8,864 bases of DNA from Candidatus Atribacteria bacterium. GTDB taxonomy: Bacteria; Atribacterota; Phoenicimicrobiia; Phoenicimicrobiales; Stramentimicrobiaceae. Below the pieces are notes generated by a model, which was not told the origin of the DNA, did not search any database, and saw nothing but the letters and a program-made list of their open reading frames with translations. Location of the stretch: NCBI GenBank assembly GCA_016934875.1, contig JAFGSC010000116.1:1-8864 (forward strand). The letters are read 5' to 3'. Made by a program: the position numbers and the translations under genes. Positions within the stretch are counted from its first letter, which is position 1, and each line of letters starts with the position of its first letter. Positions 1 through 5,535 of the stretch are shown piece by piece.

Positions 1-153
1 GGAGATCATGAAAACTCGGATTATATTTCGGCCAAAGAAGCAGGAATGAACGCACTGTTAATTGATCGTTTTCAAATAGGATATCAAGTGAAATATCATC
101 ATGATGTTATCCATAGCTTATCGGATGTTTTGGTCAGGATAGAACAAAAATAG
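1..153 (+). CDS. HAD-superfamily hydrolase, C-terminal fragment
   Basis: This is an open frame entering from the left edge and ending at TAG 151-153, so only the last 50 residues are visible. The fragment begins with GDHENSDYISAKEAGM followed by ALLIDR. This matches motif IV of haloacid-dehalogenase-type hydrolases (GDxxxxD, then a GA-x2-AGM-type helix and a strand ending in DR). The family uses an N-terminal catalytic Asp, outside this window, to hydrolyse small phosphorylated metabolites in the cytoplasm; the substrate cannot be told from the tail. mutM starts 15 bp after the stop, so the two are probably co-transcribed. The family call rests on one motif. Confidence 0.72.
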   Translation, partial: GDHENSDYISAKEAGMNALLIDRFQIGYQVKYHHDVIHSLSDVLVRIEQK

Positions 154-168
154 CGATGAAAGGTAAAC

Positions 169-1005
169 ATGCCTGAGCTTCCTGAAGTTGAAACCATTAG
201 AAGAGATTTAGAAAAAACAATTATTCATAAGAAAATTGTAAAAGTTAAGATTTATTTACCCCAATTGATTAAAATACCTGAAGTAAATCAATTTATCATT
301 CGTTTACAAGGCAATGATATTGAAGAGGTTAGACGAAGAGGGAAATATCTTTTATTTTTTCTTAATACAGACGATTATTTCGTCATCCATCTTGGGATGA
401 GTGGTCAATTATCCTATCAATATCAATCATCGGAATTACCAGAAAAAAAAGGAAAGCATGACCATGTTTTTTTGTTATTTGAAGATGGCAGTCAATTGAT
501 TTATAACGATGTCAGAAAATTTGGCAAGATGTGGTTGCTATCCAAAGAAAGAGAAATGCCGGCAATAGAGTTGTTGGGTCTTGATCCATTCGGACTGGAT
601 TTTTCTTTTGAAAAATTTTTCAATATTTTAAGAAAAAGTCATAGGAATATCAAATCACTGATGATGAACCAAAGAAAAATTGCAGGGATTGGCAATATAT
701 ATGCCAATGAAATTCTTTTTATTGCAGGCATACGTCCTCTTCGTAAGGCAAGTTCCCTAACAAAGAAGGAAGCAGAAAGGGTTTTTTTGTCGATAAAAGA
801 TGTCTTGTCAAGTGCTATTCAATTGCGGGGAACAACAATGGTTGATAAGTCTTACCGTGATTTGGATGGAAATTGGGGAAAATACGAAAAGGAGCTATTG
901 GTTTACGGAAAAAGGAAAGGAAAATGTCCATATTGTGGTCAATCCTTAAAGATGATTCGTATTGAAAATAGAAGCACCTTCTATTGTTGTGCTTGTCAGA
1001 AGTAA
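169..1005 (+). CDS. mutM: Formamidopyrimidine-DNA glycosylase (Fpg/MutM)
   Basis: This is a base-excision repair enzyme that removes 8-oxoguanine and formamidopyrimidines from DNA and nicks the strand by beta,delta-elimination. The 278 residues are the usual length. The N-terminus is MPELPEVETI, so after Met removal the catalytic Pro and the following Glu are in place. Lys59 in RRGKYLLF is the conserved lysine. HLGMSGQL (74-81) and DVRKFG (114-119) match the strand-intercalation regions. IAGIGNIYANE (171-181) is the helix-two-turns-helix DNA-binding segment. The C-terminus is an intact zinc finger, C253-x2-C256-x16-C273-x2-C276, with the loop Arg at 268 (RST). The ATG at 169 has AAAGG just upstream and is fixed by the need for Pro2. 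It lies 15 bp after the HAD gene and 38 bp before rnz. All key residues are present. Confidence 0.97.
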   Translation: MPELPEVETIRRDLEKTIIHKKIVKVKIYLPQLIKIPEVNQFIIRLQGNDIEEVRRRGKYLLFFLNTDDYFVIHLGMSGQLSYQYQSSELPEKKGKHDHVFLLFEDGSQLIYNDVRKFGKMWLLSKEREMPAIELLGLDPFGLDFSFEKFFNILRKSHRNIKSLMMNQRKIAGIGNIYANEILFIAGIRPLRKASSLTKKEAERVFLSIKDVLSSAIQLRGTTMVDKSYRDLDGNWGKYEKELLVYGKRKGKCPYCGQSLKMIRIENRSTFYCCACQK

Positions 1006-1043
1006 AGAAGTCCACAGTTTTTTAAATGAAGTAGGAATCATTC

Positions 1044-1994
1044 ATGATCGATAAAATTATATTTTTAGGAACTAGTGCGGGGATGCCCACGAATAATAGA
1101 AATGTATCCTCTTTAGCAGTATTGTTTGATCATGGTAAAAATTTTTGGTTATTCGATTGTGGAGAGGGTACACAGCAACAACTGATTCGCGCTGGTTTAA
1201 AATTATCTAAACTGAACAGTATTTTTATTACTCATTTGCATGGAGATCACCTGTTTGGACTTCCGGGATTGCTTGCTACAAGAGGATTACAGGGAGTAAA
1301 GACAAATATTGACATTTTTGGGCCTATCGGGTTACAGGATTATTTAAGAAGTAGTTTTGAATATTCCGAAACATATATTCCTTATCATCTTAAAATTCAT
1401 CAAATTGAGAAAGAAAAATATTTAACCAAAAGATTGCTATGGAAAAAAGAGAATCATTCTGTCTTCAGTGCAGTTTTAGATCATCAAATGGATAGTTTTG
1501 GTTATATGATTATTTCAAAAGAAAAAAAGAGCAATATTCTTCCTGAACAATTGATCAAGCTTGGAATTCAGCCCGGACCCATCTATAAAGACATTAAAGA
1601 AAAAAGAAAAATAATTCTGAAAGATGGAAGGGTAATCGATTCAGATTTTTTTATAAAAACCGTGGTAAGGGTTAAAAAGATATGTTATTGTGGGGATACC
1701 GTATTTTCTAAAAATGCTATTGATCTCTCTAGGAATGCTGATATACTTATTCACGAAGCTACTTTTTCGGATCAAGAGGAATACAAAGCAAAAAAGAGTT
1801 TTCATTCTACGATTGGGGATGCAATCAATATTGCCAAACTGGCAAATGTTAAAAAGCTTGTACTCACTCATATTAGTCCCAGATATGAACGCTCAAGCGA
1901 CAACAATGAACGTTGGGATGAATTTCAAGCAAATGCTAATAGCCAATTACCTGAAACGATTGTGGCTTATGATTTTCTGGAAATAAAAATATAG
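1044..1994 (+). CDS. rnz: Ribonuclease Z (tRNA 3' endonuclease)
   Basis: This is a metallo-beta-lactamase-fold endonuclease that cuts precursor tRNAs after the discriminator base so that CCA can be added. The 316 residues correspond to the short bacterial form (about 300-310). The zinc signature THLHGDHLFGLPG sits at 63-75 (H64, H66, D68, H69). Further metal ligands are H147 (LDHQMDSFGY), D218 in CYCGDT and H276 in LTHISPRY. HEATF (237-241) and the FHST histidine (H254) are also typical. GLPGLLATRGL matches the RNase Z-specific continuation, which separates it from other lactamase-fold hydrolases. The ATG at 1044 has AGGA about 7 bp upstream. It follows mutM by 38 bp and probably belongs to the same transcript. 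No clear terminator hairpin follows the stop. Confidence 0.97.
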   Translation: MIDKIIFLGTSAGMPTNNRNVSSLAVLFDHGKNFWLFDCGEGTQQQLIRAGLKLSKLNSIFITHLHGDHLFGLPGLLATRGLQGVKTNIDIFGPIGLQDYLRSSFEYSETYIPYHLKIHQIEKEKYLTKRLLWKKENHSVFSAVLDHQMDSFGYMIISKEKKSNILPEQLIKLGIQPGPIYKDIKEKRKIILKDGRVIDSDFFIKTVVRVKKICYCGDTVFSKNAIDLSRNADILIHEATFSDQEEYKAKKSFHSTIGDAINIAKLANVKKLVLTHISPRYERSSDNNERWDEFQANANSQLPETIVAYDFLEIKI

Positions 1995-2013
1995 ATAAAA
2001 TAATAAATAGGTC

Positions 2014-2042
2014 TTGAATTTTATGACAATTTAAGTTATCTT
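2014..2042 (+). promoter_or_regulatory. Possible weak promoter upstream of the ferredoxin gene
   Basis: TTGAAT (2014-2019), a 17-bp spacer and TATCTT (2037-2042) resemble a sigma-70 promoter, with four of six matches in each box. It lies about 150 bp before the ferredoxin start, in a 200-bp gap with no better candidate. This is weak and could be chance in such AT-rich DNA. Confidence 0.25.
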
Positions 2043-2052
2043 AAGTAAGTTA

Positions 2053-2181
2053 ATGGCAATTTACAGATTCGATGAAATTCATTCATTAGAAAGCTGTAAA
2101 GATATACGAAAAAGATATACGAATGCATGGATGTCATTTGATAAATTGCAAGTTAATAGGATAGAAAAACTTAAAACGTAG
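2053..2181 (+). CDS. Possible 42-residue small ORF before ferredoxin
   Basis: This ATG frame of 42 residues ends in TAG, and the last stop base is the first G of the ferredoxin Shine-Dalgarno. It begins MAIYRFDEIHS and is rich in charged residues, with no membrane segment and no domain I recognise. No good ribosome-binding site precedes the ATG. It contains the tandem 13-bp duplication at 2098-2123. If translated, terminating ribosomes would sit on the ferredoxin SD, so translational coupling is conceivable. A chance ORF is more likely. Confidence 0.15.
   Translation: MAIYRFDEIHSLESCKDIRKRYTNAWMSFDKLQVNRIEKLKT
2098..2123 (+). repeat. Tandem 13-bp direct repeat
   Basis: The unit AAAGATATACGAA occurs twice, head to tail and without mismatch (2098-2110 and 2111-2123), in the gap between rnz and the ferredoxin gene. 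It looks like a recent slippage or duplication. It could also be a tandem binding site, but nothing else supports that. Confidence 0.85.
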
Positions 2182-2187
2182 GAGGTG
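2181..2187 (+). promoter_or_regulatory. Strong ribosome-binding site that sets the TTG start of ferredoxin
   Basis: GGAGGTG is a near-perfect anti-16S complement placed 7 nt before TTG 2195-2197. It supports the TTG as the true start, which gives the normal ferredoxin N-terminus. Confidence 0.85.
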
Positions 2188-2194
2188 AAATAGT

Positions 2195-2380
2195 TTGAAA
2201 ACAACCGTAGATCAAGATCTTTGCACTGGATGTGGGTTATGTGAAAGCACATGCCCCGAGGTTTTTGAATTAAAAGATGATGTTGCAACTGTTAAAGTAG
2301 ACACTGTTCCAAAAGACTTAGAAGAAGCATGCAGACAGGCTGCTGAAGATTGTCCCGTTGAGGCGATTAGTTGTGAATAA
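2195..2380 (+). CDS. Ferredoxin, single [4Fe-4S] cluster
   Basis: This is a small soluble electron carrier of 61 residues, the size of monocluster ferredoxins. Cluster ligands are C10-x2-C13-x2-C16 (CTGCGLC) and the distant C53 followed by Pro (DCPVEAI). C20 and C46 take the positions that form a disulfide in relatives such as Desulfovibrio gigas and Thermotoga ferredoxins, in place of a second cluster. A seventh Cys (C60) lies next to the C-terminus. The protein is acidic, as expected for binding redox partners. The start is TTG with a strong SD. A terminator hairpin follows at once, so the gene is probably monocistronic or last in a short transcript. The electron donor and acceptor cannot be told from its neighbours. 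The next genes encode tRNA thiolases, which may need iron-sulfur chemistry, but a link is speculative. Confidence 0.95.
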   Translation: MKTTVDQDLCTGCGLCESTCPEVFELKDDVATVKVDTVPKDLEEACRQAAEDCPVEAISCE

Positions 2381-2382
2381 GA

Positions 2383-2420
2383 GAATAAAGGAAGAGGGAT
2401 CAAAACCTCTTCCTTTATTC
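2383..2420 (+). terminator. Intrinsic terminator after ferredoxin
   Basis: A perfect 15-bp stem (2383-2397 with 2406-2420) encloses the 8-nt loop GATCAAAA. It starts 2 bp after the ferredoxin stop and is followed by ATAAATTTTA, a short T-rich stretch. The stem is strong but the U-tract is weak, so termination may be partial. It separates the ferredoxin gene from the PP-loop genes. Confidence 0.85.
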
Positions 2421-2472
2421 ATAAATTTTAACTCTCCCTTAATTCCATCATAATGATTACCCTTCATTGAAT

Positions 2473-2501
2473 TTGATTTTTTGATATTTTGTTGATATAG
2501 A
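2473..2501 (+). promoter_or_regulatory. Candidate promoter for the PP-loop/mnmA pair
   Basis: TTGATT (2473-2478), a 17-bp spacer and TATAGA (2496-2501) form a reasonable sigma-70-type promoter about 50 bp after the ferredoxin terminator. It would give a 5' leader of roughly 200 nt before the ATG at 2708. No riboswitch family was recognised in that leader. Confidence 0.45.
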
Positions 2502-2587
2502 TAGTACAGGGAATAAACGCAATTCCTTAGTTAAACCCACGAAAATTCTATGTCTGGATAACTGATGTAGTTTTAGAAATAGGGTGA

Positions 2588-2701
2588 GTGAAAAGATTCA
2601 TAAAACAGAGCTTATCAAGTGTATTAAAGGCAGGAAGGATAAACTTGGCAAATATTGGTATCATTAGCAGAGGTTATGCCCAGGAAAGAAGAAATGGATA
2701 G
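2588..2701 (+). CDS. Possible small ORF(s) in the leader of the PP-loop gene
   Basis: This frame of 37 residues runs from GTG 2588 to TAG 2699-2701. An internal TTG at 2645 has AGGAAGG (2632-2638) 6 nt upstream and would give an 18-residue peptide starting MANIGIISRG. A separate five-codon mini-ORF (ATG 2694, stop TGA 2709-2711) has AGGAAAG upstream and overlaps the next gene's ATG in an ATGA arrangement. The PP-loop ATG at 2708 has only a poor SD of its own, so coupling from one of these leader ORFs is possible. No homology is recognised and any one of them may be chance. Confidence 0.2.
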   Translation: MKRFIKQSLSSVLKAGRINLANIGIISRGYAQERRNG

Positions 2702-2707
2702 ATTATT

Positions 2708-3730
2708 ATGAGTCATATAAAAAAAGCAATTGCACTCTTTTCGGGTGGATTGGACAGCATTTTAGCGGTTAAATTGATCTTGGAACAAAATATCGAAGTG
2801 ATTGGCGTGCGTTTTGAAACACCTTTTATAGAGAGCTATTGCGATCACTATATCGAGCAATACCTGGGTATTTCTTTAATAAAAAAAGATATTAGCAATG
2901 ACTTTAAAAAAATTTTATACAATCCAAGGCACGGCTATGGCAAACGCGAAAATCCCTGTATTGATTGCCGTATTCTAATGTTTCGAAAAGCAGGAGAGTT
3001 GATGGAGGAGGAAAAGGCTTTATTGATCATTAGCGGTGAAGTGTTAGGACAAAGGCCAATGACTCAAAATAAAAGAATGCTACAATTAATTAGTGAGGAA
3101 TCTGGTTATGCAAATAAGATTATCAGACCTCTTTCAGCCTTACTTTTGCCAGAAACTGATCCCGAGAAAGATAAAATTATTGATCGTTTAAAGTTATTAG
3201 ATATTCAAGGACGTTCGAGGAAGCGCCAGATAGCTTTAGCAGAGCAATGGGGGATAAAAAAATATCCTACCCCTGCTGGAGGTTGTAAGTTAACAGAACC
3301 TAGCTTTGCAAAAAGACTCAATGAATTAATGGGCAAAATAACCAACATGAATTATCATAAGGGTGATATTGATTTATTGAAAGTAGGAAGGCATTTTTCT
3401 CTTAATAAAGAATTCAAATTAGTTGTAGGTAGAAATGAAAATGAAAACCAGAAAATAATCTCCTTATTTCAGCCCCAGGATTATTTGTTATCTTCTCAAT
3501 ATTGTAAGGGTCCAGTTTCACTATTACGTCGATATACAGATTTAGACGATGAAGTCATGGAGGTGGAGACGGTACTAGATTTAGCTAGCAGAATAGTGGC
3601 TAGATATTGCGATAAAGGCCATTCTTCAGATCTGGTCGATATTGTAATTTGGAGTTATGATAAGACTTTTCATCAAACCAGATATGTGCAATCATTCTCA
3701 GATTCGATCATTCAGCATTACCTTATTTAG
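2708..3730 (+). CDS. ThiI-like PP-loop ATP pyrophosphatase with NFACT-R (DUF814)-like C-terminus, putative tRNA sulfurtransferase
   Basis: This 340-residue cytoplasmic enzyme is predicted to adenylate a tRNA uridine and replace oxygen with sulfur. The ATP-binding PP-loop SGGLDS is at 12-17. A CxxC (C84, C87 in NPCIDC), then GEVLGQRPMTQ (110-120), RPLSALLLPET and AGGCKLT (190-196, C193) follow, which is the conserved order of this ThiI/MnmA-related family. Residues about 226-268 (VGRHFSLN, then KLVVGRNENEN) resemble the NFACT-R/DUF814 RNA-binding fold, which other authors have reported joined to ThiI-like enzymes. There is no THUMP or rhodanese domain, so it is not classical ThiI. The three cysteines could hold an iron-sulfur cluster, as proposed for methanogen ThiI (inference). 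mnmA starts 18 bp downstream, probably in the same transcript. The modified position (s4U8 or another) is unknown. Confidence 0.85.
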   Translation: MSHIKKAIALFSGGLDSILAVKLILEQNIEVIGVRFETPFIESYCDHYIEQYLGISLIKKDISNDFKKILYNPRHGYGKRENPCIDCRILMFRKAGELMEEEKALLIISGEVLGQRPMTQNKRMLQLISEESGYANKIIRPLSALLLPETDPEKDKIIDRLKLLDIQGRSRKRQIALAEQWGIKKYPTPAGGCKLTEPSFAKRLNELMGKITNMNYHKGDIDLLKVGRHFSLNKEFKLVVGRNENENQKIISLFQPQDYLLSSQYCKGPVSLLRRYTDLDDEVMEVETVLDLASRIVARYCDKGHSSDLVDIVIWSYDKTFHQTRYVQSFSDSIIQHYLI

Positions 3731-3748
3731 ATTTTTAAGGAATATAGG

Positions 3749-4846
3749 GTGGAACCAAAGAAAAGTGTTTTAGTAGGCTTGAGCGGCGGGATTGACAGCG
3801 CTGTAGCAGCCTTTCTATTAAAAGAAAAAGGATTCCGGGTAGAAGGGATTTTTTTTAAATTTTTCAATGAGGATCATTCATCGATAATCCAAGGAACTGA
3901 CACAAGCAATGTAGGAGCTTTTGAGGAATCTAGAGTAGGCATGCTGGCTAAAATATTGGATATTCCGTTAAACAGGGTTAATTATCAAAAAAAGTTTAGT
4001 GCAATTGTTATTCATGATTTCATTTCTCAATATCAAAAAGGATTCACTCCTAATCCATGTATTCTCTGCAATGAAAAAGTTAAGTTTCATTTGCTATTCA
4101 ATTATGCCAATAAACATAATTTAGAATTTATTGCTACAGGACATTATGCCCGGATTGGGAAAAGCAGGAATCAAAAAAAATTCCTTTTAAAGAGAGGGAT
4201 TGATCAAAAAAAAGATCAATCATATTTTTTATATCGATTAAATCAGGATATACTCTCCAAATCAATTTTTCCACTAGGAAAATTGTTGAAAAGGGATGTA
4301 GAAAAAATTGCCTTAAAAATAGGATTGGATCTGCAAGGTATCAATGAAAGCCAGGAAGTATGTTTTTTAAGAGGAGAGAATTACCGAAAATTTATTGAAA
4401 ATAAATTAGGCAGAGAATATAAAAGTAAAATGGGCTATTTCCTTGATACCTCAGGCAATATATTAGGGAAACATAGAGGGATTGCCTTTTACACGGTTGG
4501 GCAAAGAAAAAAAATTGGTCTTTCTTTGAATACCAGAAAGTATATTGTTCGTATTAATCATAATGACCACACGATTATTGTCGGAGACGAAGCAGATCTT
4601 TATCAGAGGGAGTTTAAGATAGAAAATATTCACATGATTTCCATGCAACCTCTCAAAAAACCGGTTCGGCTAAAGGTTCAGATCCGATACAATACACCCG
4701 CGGCTTATGCCAAAGTTTTCCCTTGTAAAGAGAACAAAATGCACATTTTTTTCGATGAACCCCAAAGAGCGATTGCACCAGGTCAGTCTGCTGTTTTTTA
4801 TCAAAGGGAATACGTTATTGGTGGAGGGATGATTTCTGGTTTATAG
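3749..4846 (+). CDS. mnmA: tRNA-specific 2-thiouridylase MnmA
   Basis: This enzyme adenylates U34 of Lys, Glu and Gln tRNAs and inserts sulfur to make s2U, which stabilises decoding. The length (365) is typical. The PP-loop LSGGIDS is at 11-17. TPNPCILCNEKVKF (100-113) is the catalytic-Cys region, with C107 as the nucleophile position. ATGHYARIG, KDQSYFLYRL (155-164) and FPLG follow. SQEVCF (201-206) holds the second catalytic Cys, C205. GIAFYTVGQRKKIGL (244-258) is the MnmA-specific stretch, and the C-terminal beta-barrel ends in GGGMI. Many MnmA proteins, including that of E. coli, have Asp at residue 104, giving DxxC. The Cys here gives CxxC plus C205, a possible [4Fe-4S] ligand set. The GTG start at 3749 has AAGGA 7 nt upstream. 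No cysteine desulfurase gene is adjacent in the window. Confidence 0.95.
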   Translation: MEPKKSVLVGLSGGIDSAVAAFLLKEKGFRVEGIFFKFFNEDHSSIIQGTDTSNVGAFEESRVGMLAKILDIPLNRVNYQKKFSAIVIHDFISQYQKGFTPNPCILCNEKVKFHLLFNYANKHNLEFIATGHYARIGKSRNQKKFLLKRGIDQKKDQSYFLYRLNQDILSKSIFPLGKLLKRDVEKIALKIGLDLQGINESQEVCFLRGENYRKFIENKLGREYKSKMGYFLDTSGNILGKHRGIAFYTVGQRKKIGLSLNTRKYIVRINHNDHTIIVGDEADLYQREFKIENIHMISMQPLKKPVRLKVQIRYNTPAAYAKVFPCKENKMHIFFDEPQRAIAPGQSAVFYQREYVIGGGMISGL

Positions 4847-4892
4847 ATCATCTGCTTTCATGGCCTACAAATAAAAATAGTTCTATTCCGCA

Positions 4893-4922
4893 TTAATATT
4901 TTTCAATTTTAATTTATATTAA
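4893..4922 (+). terminator. Weak AT-only hairpin after mnmA
   Basis: TTAATAT (4893-4899) can pair with ATATTAA (4916-4922) around a 16-nt T-rich loop. It lies between the mnmA stop and the next promoter, where transcription might be expected to end, but a 7-bp A/T stem is marginal. Confidence 0.15.
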
Positions 4923-4933
4923 AGCATTGTATA

Positions 4934-4962
4934 TTGACATGTTGAATTAAATAAAATATAAT
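4934..4962 (+). promoter_or_regulatory. Perfect consensus sigma-70/sigma-A promoter for the HTH operon
   Basis: TTGACA (4934-4939), an exact 17-bp spacer and TATAAT (4957-4962) match the consensus at all twelve positions. The expected transcription start is about 4968-4970. It therefore begins the regulator/'quinate dehydrogenase'/oxoamine synthase operon. Such a strong promoter would be expected to need repression. Confidence 0.92.
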
Positions 4963-4963
4963 G

Positions 4964-4981
4964 TGTACAAAAATGTGTACA
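4964..4981 (+). promoter_or_regulatory. TGTACA-N6-TGTACA repeat, candidate operator
   Basis: Two copies of the self-complementary TGTACA (4964-4969 and 4976-4981) are separated by AAAATG, immediately after the -10 box and over the expected transcription start. The placement suits a repressor that blocks initiation. The HTH protein encoded next is the obvious candidate binder, but that is an inference. Confidence 0.5.
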
Positions 4982-4989
4982 GGTATATT

Positions 4990-5520
4990 ATGAATTTATT
5001 TAGAGTTGGAGAAAAGGTCCTATCTTGGGAGAAATTAGACCGAGAAATCAATAAAATTATAAAATTGCGAATCAATGGACTGACACAAGGAGAGGTAGCA
5101 CGAAAATTAGGCATTGAAAGAACTTTTGTATCTCGTTTGGAAAGCCTGGGAGAGATAAGAAAAGGAAAAAAAATTGCCTTGGTAGGTTTTCCTATCAAGA
5201 ATAAACACGAAATATTGTCTTTGGCAAAAGAAATGGGCATTGATTTTGTTTTAATACTGAATCAAAAAGAACAGTTCAGGTTTATAGAAGATCGTAATAA
5301 AACTGAAATTTTTAACGATGTGATCAGTATTATTGCTAAACTGATTGATTTTGATCTTATCATATTTTTAGGTTCTGATAAAAGGATCGATGTGGTAGAA
5401 AAATTATTCAGCATTCAGGTGGTCGGGATAGAAATTGGAAAATCACCAATCATGGAAGATAAATATGTAAATCCGGAAATGATCTTAGAGATATTAAGGG
5501 AAGTCAAGGAATCATCGTAA
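4990..5520 (+). CDS. Small HTH-domain transcriptional regulator with an uncharacterised C-terminal domain
   Basis: This protein has 176 residues from the ATG at 4990. An in-frame GTG lies upstream at 4963, but it directly follows the -10 box and would precede the transcription start, so ATG 4990 (AGG 6 nt upstream) is preferred. Residues about 31-54 (LTQGEVARKLGIERTFVSRL) are a clear helix-turn-helix of the XRE/Cro type. The rest (KIALVGFPIKN, then FDLIIFLGSDKRI and IEIGKSPIMEDKYV) looks like an alpha/beta sensor or dimerisation domain with no known ligand. It is the same type of protein that sits beside 'quinate 5-dehydrogenase' genes in other anaerobes, as I recall the family. The gene is first in a three-gene operon, with 15 bp to the next start. 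It probably controls its own promoter through the adjacent TGTACA repeat. Confidence 0.85.
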   Translation: MNLFRVGEKVLSWEKLDREINKIIKLRINGLTQGEVARKLGIERTFVSRLESLGEIRKGKKIALVGFPIKNKHEILSLAKEMGIDFVLILNQKEQFRFIEDRNKTEIFNDVISIIAKLIDFDLIIFLGSDKRIDVVEKLFSIQVVGIEIGKSPIMEDKYVNPEMILEILREVKESS

Positions 5521-5523
5521 ATA

Positions 5524-5530
5524 GGGGTGA
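5524..5530 (+). promoter_or_regulatory. Ribosome-binding site that decides the start of the 'quinate dehydrogenase' gene
   Basis: GGGGTGA lies 5 nt before GTG 5536. The longer reading from GTG 5527 would place the start codon inside this SD and has no SD of its own, so GTG 5536 is the likelier start. Both GTGs arise from a 9-bp tandem repeat, GGTGAAAAA (5526-5543). Confidence 0.65.
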
Positions 5531-5535
5531 AAAAG

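Noticed and set aside
1690..1986. 98-residue frame on the + strand within rnz
   Set aside because: It is an out-of-frame shadow of rnz; the rnz frame carries all catalytic motifs through this stretch.
2611..2619. CTTATCAAG resembles the 5' end of a SAM-I riboswitch
   Set aside because: The following conserved blocks (GGTGGAGGGAC-type and GAAACC-type) are absent and no terminator precedes the start codon.
3747..3757. GGGTGGAACC at the mnmA start resembles the T-box antiterminator core
   Set aside because: It overlaps the start codon. The CGCG continuation and a downstream terminator are lacking, and no stem I/specifier structure is seen upstream.
4963..4989. N-terminal extension of the HTH protein from GTG 4963
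   Set aside because: The GTG directly follows the -10 box of a perfect promoter, so it would lie upstream of the expected transcription start.
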